From Opisthocomus hoazin (taxonomy: Eukaryota > Chordata > Aves > Opisthocomiformes > Opisthocomidae), in assembly GCF_030867145.1 (NCBI RefSeq), contig NC_134428.1:7006001-7070000 (forward strand): 64,000 nt of DNA. Reading direction: 5' to 3'. The notes beneath the pieces were generated by a model that ran no database searches, was not told the origin of the DNA, and saw only the letters and a program-made list of their open reading frames with translations. Position 1 is the first letter of the stretch, and the number at the start of each line of letters is the position of its first letter. Below are positions 12,801 to 25,100 of the stretch, piece by piece. A program made the translations under genes and the position numbers.

Positions 12801-15800
12801 TACAGCTACTTAACTAGAAGAATTATTTACTAAACCTCTAGGTTTTTCTATAATTACTGATGTAGGAGGGGAAAAATATTAAAATCTGCGTTTTGGGAAG
12901 TGTCTTAAATTCCATGTTTAAGCCAGCACCTACACATACTTCAGACTCATCAGGTGCACAGAGCAAGTTGCAGGGGCTCAGGGTCACGTGTGGTATCTCC
13001 TTTTAGCTTGTGTGGGGTGAATAGCTTAGCCTGTCGAAACATGTGACACTGGCATGAGAGGATCCTAGTGTGCACCGAAAAGTAGATTTTGGAATAAAGG
13101 TACTTGGTGGTGCTGTGATGATTTTTTTTTTTTTTTTGGTAAACCAGCCTGGAAGCTAATTCGTTATCTGTTTGACTATGGGAAGAGGAATTTCTCTGAT
13201 GTAATGAAAAAGGGTATTGTCCTTATTAGTTTGTAACGTCTGACAATCCTTTTTATTAGCTTATTTTTTTATGAAATCTTTGGCTCTCTCCATTTTTATG
13301 TATCAGTGGCTAGATAGCACGAGAAAAACACTGTTACATAAATCAAGATATTTCAACAGTATCTGTAAATTATATTTATGGTTGGCTTAGAGTGGCTTCT
13401 TTAGAGATTACTTAATTCGGGCATCTATGTGTGTGTCCGTTGACTTTTATCACACACTAACACATCAGATCTTTAGTTTTAGGAACTGAAATACAAGATG
13501 TTGATCAGTTAGTAGACTGCTTAAAAATGAAGATACCAATATTGACAAGTACACTACAACTGAAAGAGGAATTTGAGCAAGAAGTGAGAAGAACAGTAGG
13601 CCTGTTGTATATTGAAGATCTCAGCTGGCCAGGGTTAGGAGTTGTAAGGTAAATTTTTCAGTATTTTCTTCATTATATATTTGGATAGACTGTCCATTAA
13701 CAGAAAGGAGTATGTGAACTCTTCAGTGGTGATTTGTATGTGTTGTTTGCTGATTCGTATCTGGCTTTGCACACAGTTGAAACTTTTGAGTACTTTTTAA
13801 AAAATTACCTTTTAAATGTTGCTTACTTTGAGGTTTGTTTTTTTTAAAAAAAAGCTGAAGAGCTGTTTTAGCAAAGTTAGGGCAACAGTTCTAATATTGG
13901 AGGCAGTGTGTGGATCTGTCAGTGCATCTTGCTGTATAACTGAGATTTTTATCTATAATGGGAATCACTAATACGCTGAGTCAAGACCCTTGAAGTGTCT
14001 GTTCTGATACTGAGTGCTGGGGCAAGGATTCTGTATAGTCAAAACAGTTGAATTATAATCAGTATATTACCTAGAAATCTGTTGTGTTCAGTGAAGCTTG
14101 CAGCGGCAACCTCCCTTCACCCCAAAATCTGGGATGACAAATGCCAGTAAACTTGTTGATCTAAGCTGTAATGTTTTGAGGTTTTTGGTTTGTAAAATGC
14201 AGGATTTATAGAAACATGCTAAATGTCTATATATTTTTGTACGTACTGTGAAGTGACATTACTGTCTTCTGGCTTGGTTTGAAGATACAACTATCACAGT
14301 GATGGGAAGAACAATGACAAACAACAAAAAGAACTAGAAAAAATCAATTCAGAACTTCTGAAAAAATTAAATGAACTGGAGTCGGATCTCACTTTTTCTT
14401 TGGGTAACTGTGATATTTCAAAAATTTCTTTTCAAGCTAATAGTCGTTTTACCGGCTGTGTTACAATGGTTTGATAGGTCATTTGTACATAGGCTCATTA
14501 TAATGCAAAATTACACTGCTGCCTGTGTGGTTATTGGAGAAACAACATCTGTAAGTTTGTTTCTTCCTCACGCTTGTTTCAGTTGGTAAGTGTTCAGCAG
14601 GGTGAGTGAGGTGCGCTGCTCTCAGAAATACTGGTGAACACTGACTTAGGAGCAGCTAGACCAAAAGGGTTTCCGTGTCAGAAGGGAGCAGAGCTGCAGT
14701 GTTCCTCTTCGTAGGCCAAGCCTTCTCACTTCGTGCTGTAACTAGTGACAAGTGCATCTTATTCAAAACCTGCTGACCAGTTCGCTGCTTTCTGTGGGTA
14801 GGTTAAAAGCTTCAGATGACTTTCGTGATAATCAGCAGCACTTCCACATTTACATAGTGCCACATTATAGCTGAAATAATATTAATTTCCTTACTCAGAA
14901 CTCTGATCTTTTTATCGTCAGCTTTCAAAAAATGAAGTGCCCTAGAATTATGGATCCAAGCAATCTGCAAATGGCAGAAAGTAATGAGTTTCAAGCATAT
15001 TCAACACCGATATTTATTATACAGCTCCTTGGCTGTATAAAATATCCACTGTTTTTCTTGTTTAGCTGTTGTTTTCTCTTTTTGAAAACCTACAAGACTG
15101 AGCTTTTTTTAGTCTGCATAATTTACGCCTATGCAGATACTGCCCTTCATTACTGACCAGTGCATGTGTATGTCTTCAGATTTCCAGATTCCCAAGCATG
15201 AGTGTTGCACCTGTTGTGAAAATGTGCTTTTGTACATCACAAAGACTTGATTCTCCCTGTGCTCACAGGTCCAGAATTTGGAGGGCAGAAGAACTGTGTT
15301 TATATTGGCATGGTTACTGAGGATCTGGACGTGTTGGAGTTAGTCGGAACTATTGCAGCAACAGGAAGAGAAATTGAAGAAAATTCGAGAGTATGTATTA
15401 ATAAATCACAGAGCATTTCGGCACCTTTTTTTTTCCCTTCCATACTGGCTTCAGGACATGGTTTTGTTCTTTGTGAAAGTAAGTTGTACGTGCTGCAACA
15501 AACTGTATTAGTTACTGTGGAGGTAATGATCTGTGTCCGCGTAATGAGAATTTTTGTTACAGGATTATGATATTCCAAGGATGTCCTGATTTATGTTCAT
15601 GGTCCTGTGTTCAGTAGTTCTAATGAAAAACTTCTGTAATACTGAAATAGGCTCATTTTATCCCTAAAATTTAAGCTGTTCAGAAAAAAAAAAAAAAGAC
15701 GGTGGGGGCTGGTTGTGAGCTGGTGTTTCTCATCACCGGTAGATGCGGTGGGACTGAGATTGTTTATACCAGCTTTACGATAAGACTGTGCCCTAAAATG

Positions 15801-18800
15801 TGTGAAAAAACATTTAAATTGGTGGCTTGAAAATGGACATCACAAATTGCTTATTGAAGTGATAAAGCTGATGATGTAACTCCTTTGTGTAAAAGCATTT
15901 ACCTGATTAGAGTCCTCCAGATGTTCTCTAAAGCAGAATTCCTAAATGACCTGTGTCAGAAATGATTGTCTGTCCTTTCACTCCTCTAGCGTTGCATTTA
16001 ATTTCCTCACCTAAAAAATAAATAGAACTTCAGAAATTCTTTGCCTATTTCTGCCCATGGGAATATGTTGATTGTGGCAATGAAACTTTTTCTATCAGTG
16101 TTTTCTGAAGACTGTCTGCCCACTCCTGACTCCCTGTGCTGCTCTGAGGGTGAGACAAAAGATGGTTTGCCTGTGGAGTACCTTTAGTTTTTTTAACTGT
16201 TGTAGTTGAGAGATTAGGAACCGAATGTTGGAATACGGGCTGCTCTGATCCTGAAGCTTTTAGGGAGGAACAAAGAGCATTGGAGGTCTCAGGTGCAGTC
16301 CTTGGAACCAGCTCCATCACATCTGTGGTACGGAAAGAATCTTGCACCATTTGATCCAAAACTGAGAAGCAGAACCAATCTATGAGAAGGACACTTGCAT
16401 CGTTTAGATAGTGATCTTTGATACAAAAGGGAAGCTTTTAGGAAAAAATTACTCCACTATCAGCAAGCCCTTGGGATATATAAGTGAGTACACTAAAAGG
16501 CAGAACCTAAATTTAAGACTGGACCAGAAGACACAGTGGTTCTTCCTTGTACTCTAAATGCAGCCCTGTTGCACTCCCTTCTGTGGTCGGTACTTCGGAG
16601 TAGTTAGCTTGCTTGTGGTGGTTGGTTCCTGGCTTGCCTCTCCGCCAGGGAAAAGCAGCACCTTCCTCTTTTTCCTTTGTTTTTACTAACTGATAGTAAC
16701 CCAAATTTGTGGCATTTTGGAGGAAGCGCCTGTCTTCTAGGACTTGTGCAATATTAGCACCCCTGTTAAGTTACGGAAGTTGGCATTTGTCTTGCACATG
16801 ACAAAATTGTGACTTTTTGATCTCTTGCTTTGTTCTTCTGTTGCCCCTACAGCTCTCCCAGTAAGCTGCTTGTCCTTCGCAATGTAGAACATCGCTGAGG
16901 CTGGCATAGCATGCCACAGGGATCACATTTGCAGTCATATATTAAATTTGAAAAACAAAGTAGAACGCGTAGCTAGACTGACACACGCCTGGTTAGACTT
17001 ACTGTGAGGCTGGTTTGAGTCCTGGGCACTTGTAGAAGCCAAAACGTACTCTGTAAACCTAAAAATTCTTCCCAGTCACATTCAGCATCTGGCAAATACT
17101 TAGTGCTAAACAGAGCTTTGAAGAATTTGCACCGCAGGTTCAGCTCTTAAGTGAAAGAAAAGTATGTACCCTTCCTGTTTAAGATGACATTCTGTCCTCT
17201 GGATGTATCTTAAAAAGCCTACGGTCAGTCTGTACATTCTTTAATTTACAGTCATAATGAAATAGTGATTGTCAAATACTGTCGTAAAACAGAAAAATAT
17301 CCGACTACCACGCTTACATCCTAAAAACAACTAAAAAGACAATTTCAAGTCCAAATAATATATATAATATACTATGATTTCTGGTTTTTATTAGCTGTTG
17401 GAAAACATGACTGAAGTTGTTAGAAAAGGGATACAGGAAGCACAACTTCATCTTCAGAAAGCAAATGAAGAACGACTTCTGGAAGAGGTAAGGCCATAAG
17501 CGTTAGTTATCTAGGTAACTTGAAATAACTTGTCACAACCTGGGTAGCTCGCTCACCAGCACGTGTTTGTGTACTTTGCAGGGACTGCTACGACAAATAC
17601 CTGTAGTAGGCTCTGTGCTGAACTGGTTTTCTCCATTCCAAGCCTCACCAAAGGGAAGAACATTTAATTTAACAGCAGGTAGGAGTCGGTGCATCTGCAC
17701 CCACGTTACGCTGTCGTTAGAATTATTTCCAATTTTATACTAGAATTGCAACACACTTTCTTGTGCTGATTTGATCGTGAGTGACGTCGTCCACCCTCAG
17801 GATGCAAAAGAACGTGCTTTTCACTGTTTCTGTAACACCCAGTAAGACAAATTTCTAACCTCACTTGTACAGTTTACATTTTGTTCTTGCACGTTGAGTC
17901 ACATTGAAAAAGCTGTGCTAGACATTGGCATTTGTTAACAGCAGAATCATTTCTGTGACTTTTGGCTACATACGCTGCACAAGTTCGGTGTTTATGCTGA
18001 GTTTATAAAAATGTAATTCAGCAGGGTAGCTCAGAACATTGCTTCCTCATGCATCTGCATGTGTATCCCCTTGAGCGTGCTTGCAAAATGGCACTCGGAT
18101 GTTCTGCCGTGCTACTGGAACTTGAAGTCTCTGTCTGAAATCCTGGTCTGAGGTATCTCCCAGCTGTTGCCACATTGATAAAGCTCTAGTTTGCACGCTA
18201 AATAGCGCAGTGGCTGACAAGGACAGGCTAAAACTAGCTGCGGACTAGCGTGAGCACGGCTTTCAGGGAGACAGTAATGAATGGAGTATTACAGCATAAA
18301 AGACTGTTATTTTACTCATGTAATTCCTGTCTGGCAATCTGAGAAGGACTGTCTATAGTTTTTAGATCATTAAGACTGATGTACTAATACTTAATGGAAT
18401 TATAATTTTTCAGTGTAGAAACTGTGGCAGTGTCTTGAGACTATTCCTGAACTTGGCAAAGCGTCGGACCTGGAACAGCAGCCCAGCTGCGTGTGGGTCT
18501 CTGTAAACAGCGAGGAAGGCTCTCTGCTGCTGCACTCTGGGATCTTTCTTTCTGATTCCCGAAGGCTCTTACGGCAGAGAACAGCCAGGTTTCCTTGGGA
18601 ATACTGACCCGTGCATAGCTAGCTTTGCCTTCTGAGGGCACTGCTCGGTAGCCTACAGCTGGGAGCACGTCGTGGGCCCAGTGCAGAAGGGGGAAAGGAC
18701 TACAGGGTGTAGCAGCTTTGTGAAGTGAGTGTGAGGGGAAACGTTATTCTTGGAGTCTCGGCACTCGTGTCCCCAGGTACTCGGAAACCGGCTACCACCA

Positions 18801-20145
18801 AGTGGCAGTTTCAAGTCGGCCTAGCACATGGAGTTTCAGAACTGTGCAGTAAAATAAGAGTGCTATGTACCTTACACAGATGAACAGAAAACTTGCCTAG
18901 TTTGCGCTGTAGTCAACGTAATACTTTTTTCTTAATCAACCTGCAGGCTCTCTAGAATCCACAGAATCTACATACGTGTTGAAAGCCCAAGGAACAGGCA
19001 CTACTCCACCACCAACTCCTACTTCCAGCCTTGCAAAGCAAAGACTTCCTGGTAAGTTTCTGCATCTTAGTTCTATTTCTGAAGCTTGCTAAAACATCCT
19101 GCTGTCCGAGTCATGTGACTCGGGAGGACTGGTGTGATCTTCCATCTTCCATAGTATCTGGAACTAGAGCTCGCCTTCTCATGCCTTAAAGTCCGCTTTA
19201 AAAACCTTAAACATGGCATGGAACACCCAGCCCCACGTGTTTTCTCCCCAAGAATTCTTCCTGGGATTACAGGAAGTTGGTATCCCGTTGACTGACAAGT
19301 GCCTGTGAAGTCTGGAATCTTCTTCTGGAGTATTGAGAGGTTACTGAGTTTAAAAAATTAGCAGGTAAACAAGCCAAAAGTTTATTTGAAATAAAAGCGT
19401 AAATGATATATAATTATGTATTGGAGCAACTGCGTTTCTGTCGCTACCTGATACTTTGTGTACAAAGTCCCTCTAAGGTGAAGAGCTATTAAATCTATGG
19501 CACTTCCTGTGTAGTTGTATTAGTAATTAATGTTGATTAGACTGGCGGGAGAAACATAGTTTTAACTCACCTTTTGAGTTGGTTGGCTTCCAGCCTGCGA
19601 TTTTCAGTGCAAGTTTTTACGCTAGAACGTGTGTGTAGGCACCTTTTTTCCAGCTGAATTTTGGGAGTCTCTGGTTACACAGGATAAAATAACAGGAGCT
19701 GCTGCCTTGCGTACGTGTCTGTAACTGCAAGGAGGCATGCCTGTGCTTAGGGTGCAGGTTAGCACCCAAACAAAACCTGTTTCTTTGCAGTTGTAAAATT
19801 CAGGCACTTTCTTTGAAACTTAGCTTGCGCATGCTACTCTTTGTGTTTGCTGCCTTCATTGGTACCATGTTCTTCAAACACTTGACAGGTCAGAAAATCT
19901 TTAAAAGGTCTGTAAGAAGTTCTGATGCATTCAGTGAGACCAGTTCAGTCAGCCACTGCGATGAGCTGGAGAAGATGGATCAGAGACCCCCGGCTCTGTC
20001 CCCTGGCCAAGAGCAAGGACCTTTGGCCACAGAAAAACCGGAGGAGCAGCAGGAGGTGGGGCAGGCGACAGACACGGAGGACATTCAGAGCGACAAACTG
20101 CCAAATGACTGCACGAAGGCAGAGGAACAAGAAAGTCAAAGATAA
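2625..20145 (+). CDS. PDXDC1: PDXDC1, pyridoxal-dependent decarboxylase domain-containing protein 1 (3' 18 coding exons)
   Basis: Coding exons with GT-AG borders and consistent phase: 2625-2814, 5128-5196, 5689-5767, 6557-6641, 7364-7412, 7520-7621, 7829-7954, 9169-9219, 10426-10489, 11475-11563, 12269-12374, 13477-13648, 14285-14403, 15269-15390, 17395-17487, 17582-17678, 18947-19051, 19889-20145. They read about 657 residues to a TAA/TGA-type stop, and the N-terminal exons lie off the window. The translation follows human PDXDC1 closely: RYENGSAYYHEDDREGLLKI at the start, LPLLLVANAG, RALPLWLSLQYLG, VEDELSSPVVVFKFF, KKLNELESDLTF, IPVVGSVLNWFSP and SETSSVSH near the end. The fold is a group II PLP decarboxylase (fold type I), but the lysine that would bind PLP is not there: NPHKW of AADC reads LGSW here (codon TCC at 7559-7561), and HVDAA reads HVEG. 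The C-terminal 85 residues are acidic, polar and poorly conserved. The enzymatic role is unproven in the family. Introns not listed separately hold nothing I recognise. Confidence 0.96.
3783..3832 (+). repeat. A-run with (CAAAA)-type simple repeat
   Basis: An 18-base A-run is followed by CAAAA/CAAAAA units, inside a PDXDC1 intron. It could be the worn tail of an old retroposon, but no body is recognisable upstream. Confidence 0.7.
15910..16940 (-). pseudogene. Unidentified antisense open-frame tract in PDXDC1 intron, possible decayed retrocopy
   Basis: One - strand frame stays nearly open for about 340 codons, with only a handful of stops where more than a dozen would be expected. Within it are two long segments: 16045-16359 (104 residues, Ser/Thr/Gln-rich, ending in SLPQSTYSHGQK) and 16513-16704 plus upstream residues (containing LEDRRFLQN and GYYQLVKTKEKEEG). 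Other frames just upstream (to about 17160) also hold protein-like stretches such as KYLPDAECDWEEFL. I cannot match this to a family. It lies between PDXDC1 exons 15269-15390 and 17395-17487. No poly(A) tail or target-site duplication was found. It may be a decayed retrocopy of a host gene, or chance. Confidence 0.3.
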
Positions 20146-21760
20146 AATCCAGGCTGTGGATTTGAGACTGTGCAGAGGAAGCCCATGCCCTGCAAGGCAG
20201 GGTACTGATGATGCATTTGAAGTGTGAACAGTGCCACACACTAGTACAGTAATAACTACTGTAACTTATCAACTGGGATTTTGCACAGATTCCCCCCATG
20301 GGACAGATTTGTCTTACCGTACACTTGTTACAGTTGCTTTAACCCTCTACAGGTACTAGTGAAATTTATCAACTGCTCATAAACGTTTGTAAAAACAGCT
20401 GGCCCTGTAGGAATCGAAGCATGATGATAGTTGCTAACCAACCAATCAGCCATACACCAGATTAAAGATACAGCTGCACCCAGTAATTGTAAAATGATCT
20501 AATTTTATGTTAATACACTTTGAAAAATCAACTGCCAATTGTTCACTTTCTAAATGTTTAAAATCCAGTTTAGCCTCTCCTGCAGAACACAGTAGCTCTG
20601 TGTTGCTTCTTTTTTCCACCCCCGAAGCACCCTGCCGAACAGCCGTGGCGCAGCGAGCGCTGGGCGTGGTGGGTGCCTGGGTGTGCAGCAGTCACTGACC
20701 GGCGGCACCTGGCCGTTGGCCAGCTGCTCCTGCTGTGCCGTGACCCGGTCAGCGAGGCCCCGGGTACAGTGGGGACTGAGTTAAGGAGTTCTGAGCCGTT
20801 CAGAAAGAAACAGTGCCTCTGCATGCCTCCACGGCTTCCTGCTTGTGCCACTGGAAAGAGTCACCAACACACCGTTCGTTTCCTTTGCACGCCATTTACA
20901 AACCAAATACTATCGAACACATTAGTGTAACTGGCATCCTGTTGTGTATTTTTAAAGATAGTTGTAGTAAAGCTTGAAAAACCAATACATTTGTGATGGT
21001 TTCAACACTTATTTTTTGAATAACAGTAACTTACCTTGGGCAGGAATTGTACAATTCAGAGACGTTACACAGGTTATTTACACTACAGCACAACTTCACA
21101 GTGTCTGGCACTACCTAATGCGCAAGCAAAGCTTGGGATAAAGCAAAAAGCTAAGGTATAGAAGTCTTCCCGCACCCTCCCCCTCCCCCCCCCAAATTGT
21201 CTTAATCACTTTGCTGCAAATTTTCAGAGCCTCTTGTGGGAAGGAGCTCTTTGGAAGGGCTTGCTTTCCCACGGTGTCTGATTTGGGGAAAAGCACCCCA
21301 TCCCTACAGGACTGGAGACAAGTACTGCAGTTTGCTGCATTGGGGTTTTGTCTGGGGTTTTTTTTTCCCTCCCCCAAAGCCAAAATGGCTGTGGTGGTAG
21401 CAGGACTGACTTTGATAATCAGACAGATTTGGGGTTTTTGAATTGTACAGTCACCTGATTTGACTTTCGGCTTCTAGATCCTTGGGGTTGGGGATGCTGT
21501 GAACAAGGGTAATCTGCGTAAATCAGAGTGCAATTTTTCTGAAGTGCAAAAACAGTTAAGTTGACCAGTCTTCCTTCTTGGTTTCTTTGGTGCAATGAAG
21601 TATGTTAATAAGAGTAATTTGTTGGGATAAAGTTATCACCACAAGATTAATTTTTAATGTTTTTATATTTGGAAGTGTAAAACCAGTAGTTTTGTTGGAA
21701 TGAGCTTCGTTCTTTAGATACTATCTGAATGTTTCAATAAAGAGTCTTCAAATTATTACT
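20146..21760 (+). other. PDXDC1: PDXDC1 3' UTR
   Basis: Continuous non-coding sequence after the PDXDC1 stop. An ATTAAA at 20461-20466 and a canonical AATAAA at 21736-21741 are both on the coding strand, so a short and a long 3' UTR are both possible. There is a C-run near 21179-21194 and no other gene signal. The extent is inferred from the poly(A) signals only. Confidence 0.65.
21736..21741 (+). terminator. PDXDC1 distal poly(A) signal AATAAA
   Basis: AATAAA lies about 1.6 kb past the stop codon and roughly 300 bp from the facing NTAN1 poly(A) signal, so the two genes end tail to tail. Confidence 0.6.
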
Positions 21761-22037
21761 CTTGAATTAAGTTATTGTTGAAGGATACGTCCCTATGTTT
21801 CAGTGAGCTTTATGTGTAGGCAGCTGCCACTGTGCGTGGAATACCATTTTCTGAAGTACGCACCAGTGCAATGACTTCCCTTCTCAGTCTCTCAGCGCTG
21901 CTACCTCTCTTTGTCTGTGCCCATCGAGTTACTGCACTGGAGCAAGAGAACCTCAACAGAGCCAAATTCCCACTTCAGTGCAGCGGTGAGTCCTACGTAA
22001 GTAATGCAGAAAAAGCCGGTTACTTCTGTCAAAATAC

Positions 22038-22043
22038 TTTATT
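22038..22043 (-). terminator. NTAN1 poly(A) signal AATAAA
   Basis: TTTATT on the + strand reads AATAAA on the transcript, about 115 bp after the NTAN1 stop, which gives a very short 3' UTR. It faces the PDXDC1 signal. Confidence 0.6.
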
Positions 22044-22155
22044 ACTCGTGTGCTTTCCAAAATAGTATTTGTGACCAGCAGTATGCTTTTTGCAACAAAG
22101 TGCCCTTCTTGCAGGCCTCTACTCGCCTACAGCTGTTGTGGTGTTTGGTTCCAGG

Positions 22156-25100
22156 TTAGCTCTTGTCAGAACAAACCTGTTCCCACAACCCTTCTTCATT
22201 TTTTTTGTAGATGCGAGGTTTCCTGTCAGGAAACAGTGAGCGAGATGGGAACGGATGTTCTTTTAAAAACGTTAATGTAGATCTAATGTGGGAGACAAAG
22301 TGGGGAGGCTCAGCCAGGGGTGATGTGGAAAGGTTCTGAAAAACAAGACAGTAGCAAGAGCTGCTTGACATTCAGAATACAAAGTTCTCCATTATTCTGC
22401 CTTTTAATGAGATTATCTCCCACCCTCCCCAGCAGTGTGCTGGGAAAAGTTTTGACAGACCCTGTCCCTCTGTCTCTACTCAGCTAGAAGGAGGAGGAAG
22501 AAGAAAAAAGAAAAAAAAAGTCACGTTCAGGTACCTGTAAAATCTGTTTATCATCTTGTTCCAACCAGAAATCCACATGTGGGAAAGGCCTCCAGAAATA
22601 AGGCCCAATATGTAGTTGCTCCATCTTTGCATCGTAAATGTTAGTCAGCTGTAACAACACAGGGAGCCTTCAACGCGAGACAGTGCTTACACTGAGGAAG
22701 AGGCAGCAAATTCACTTCATGGGGAAGGCCTCAGGCCGCAGCTCCTGTCTGGGACAGGCTGCGTGCCAGCTCAGCCCCGCTTTGTTCCTACTGCACACAG
22801 GTTAACCAGTCACCCTCCCAACGAGCTGCTAAACTGCGACAACAGGCCCGGAGCTGAAGGACCCTGCTGGGCTCTCTCTATGTACGTCGCCCTGCGGAGA
22901 GCTGCCGAGCTCATCTCCACAGCGTGTCACACGGCTGTACTTTGCAACGCCGCTGACCCTGGCAGGCAAGGTGCCATCGCCGTGAGCCTTTGCTGTTGCT
23001 CTCCCAGCTCTCTCATTTGTTTTGTTACTGACAGAACACTACCAAAGTATTTTTTCCTCAAACGTTTGACAATTCATTGCCCCAGCTGGTCTCCCCCTCC
23101 AGCAGAAATACCCTTTGTCCCCGTTATTTTTACTCACTGTCGCTCCTGTTAAAACATGAGCTGAACGCAGAGCCTCATCTGGCCCTTTTTCTGGGAACGT
23201 TGCAGGGAAAATCTCTGCTGTTTTAACATTCACAGCTGGTAGGAAACAGAATTTAAATACAGAAACAATTAATTCTTACAAAACACTTGTTTAAAGTGAC
23301 CGTGTCCCCAACACAACAATGTCGCAGGAACCCGAGGACCCATCAAATACTACTCTTGTACTTCTCAGTACCGCAGACGACTCAGCCTACGACAGCACGT
23401 TTTTCTTATTTTGCTCTCTCAGCATTTCAGTATTCCAGAAGAACATTTTCAGAGACACTTAAACTAACTAGAAAAAACACAGAATGAACAACAAAAAGAA
23501 GGTTGAACTCTAACCCCAAAGGTCAGTACAGTAGCTTGATGTTGGCCAAAATCTTCAGTACAGTTAAATGAAAAAAAAATCTGCTTGCGTTTGTACACAG
23601 CCACGTCCATGTGTGCATCTACCAAAGTGTGGTACCAGAAGAAAACTTCTGTTTCTACCTACGCCTCCGACAGCAGCACTTCACTTTTAGGACAAGCTTT
23701 ACCTAGTCATTAAAAGCAGCCCATTTACTACTGGAATCTGAAAAGCAATGCAGTTACAAAGAAATAAGTGAATTCCAATTTAACTCACCTATTCCATAAA
23801 TGATTGGAAAGTGAATATCCTTTTCTTCTCTGTCATTTAGTTCTGTAATGGGAAAAAAAATAAAAGGTCAAACTCATAGGGCTTTGGATTGTCTTCTGAG
23901 CAGCATTCATTTTGTTGTATGTTAATCGGAGAACAGCAGCTCTGATGCAGTATAAAGACAGAAGAAAAACCCCAAGGAAGCCTAAAAGAATACGGAAAAC
24001 AAGGTACAGGCCAGTAAGAACAGGCTGGGGGCCTAGAGCAGAACTCTCTCTCCTACCAGCACGGCCAGTGCCAGCCAGCTGCCACTCCGCTTTCTGCCCG
24101 GGCAAAGTACAGGGAAAAGCCACAATGCAAAACTACCATGACGCCATGTTTCAAAGACGTAAGTCGCCAACAGCACTGAAATGCAAAGATGGTGGAAATA
24201 TGACCTGAGCGTGACACGGAGAAAAGGAGATGGCATCGCACGCTGTGAGCTAACTGAGCGGGTTCTGCGTGCAGTCACACCTGCAGGGAAGCAGGGCTCA
24301 CAAGGGTGCCTAAGGGCCTCTCTCCATTGCCTCGCCAAGTACCCACAGACACACGGTCTCCTTCCACGGGACAGAGATGGTGAAATAACCTGTAATGATC
24401 ACAGGCGCCTCTACCACCGGCTGCGTTTCAGCAGCACTCGGTGAGGACAGAATGCTCACCGCGTTGTCTGTTGGACATCACCACACACGCTACCAGCAAC
24501 CAAACTGAAAATTACAAATTGTGATGGAGGACGCGCGCTGTTCTTTCTTACAGGACAGATAAATAAGCTGTGTGACCCCTGCGCTTGGATTTCAGTGGCT
24601 AAAGACACGTCAAAAGCCAAGGGAACGTTTTCTTACCTGTTACGCAGAAAGTCACTAAATGAACATCATCTGGTTGGAGATCGAACGCTCCTACAGCAAC
24701 AACGACAGCAGCAATGTGTAAGAGCGACTGGTGGCAAAGCAGGTGCCGCACACGGGCGAGGGGGCATTATCAGTGCTGGCACTGCAGCACAGCTTGGCAG
24801 ATACCGAACGCACTGTTCCTACATAAGGCAACAGAGCAAAGAGCGTTTTGCGGATTTGCTTCTTGCTAGCTTTTAGAAAATTAAAGCCACAGCTACTAAA
24901 GCGAACAGTGGCTTACAGAGAGTAGCCATGTGTAATAGCAAGAAAAGGCCAAAAAAGCACTGCACCACTTGCTGCTTTCACTGACGCTGGTGTAGCTCTG
25001 GCAGCACATCAGCTCTGCTTTAGATTGCTACACATCTAACAGCTTGTATTTAAATGTATTTTCCTAAGATGCTACATACATAGTGAGCAAACCCCATCTT

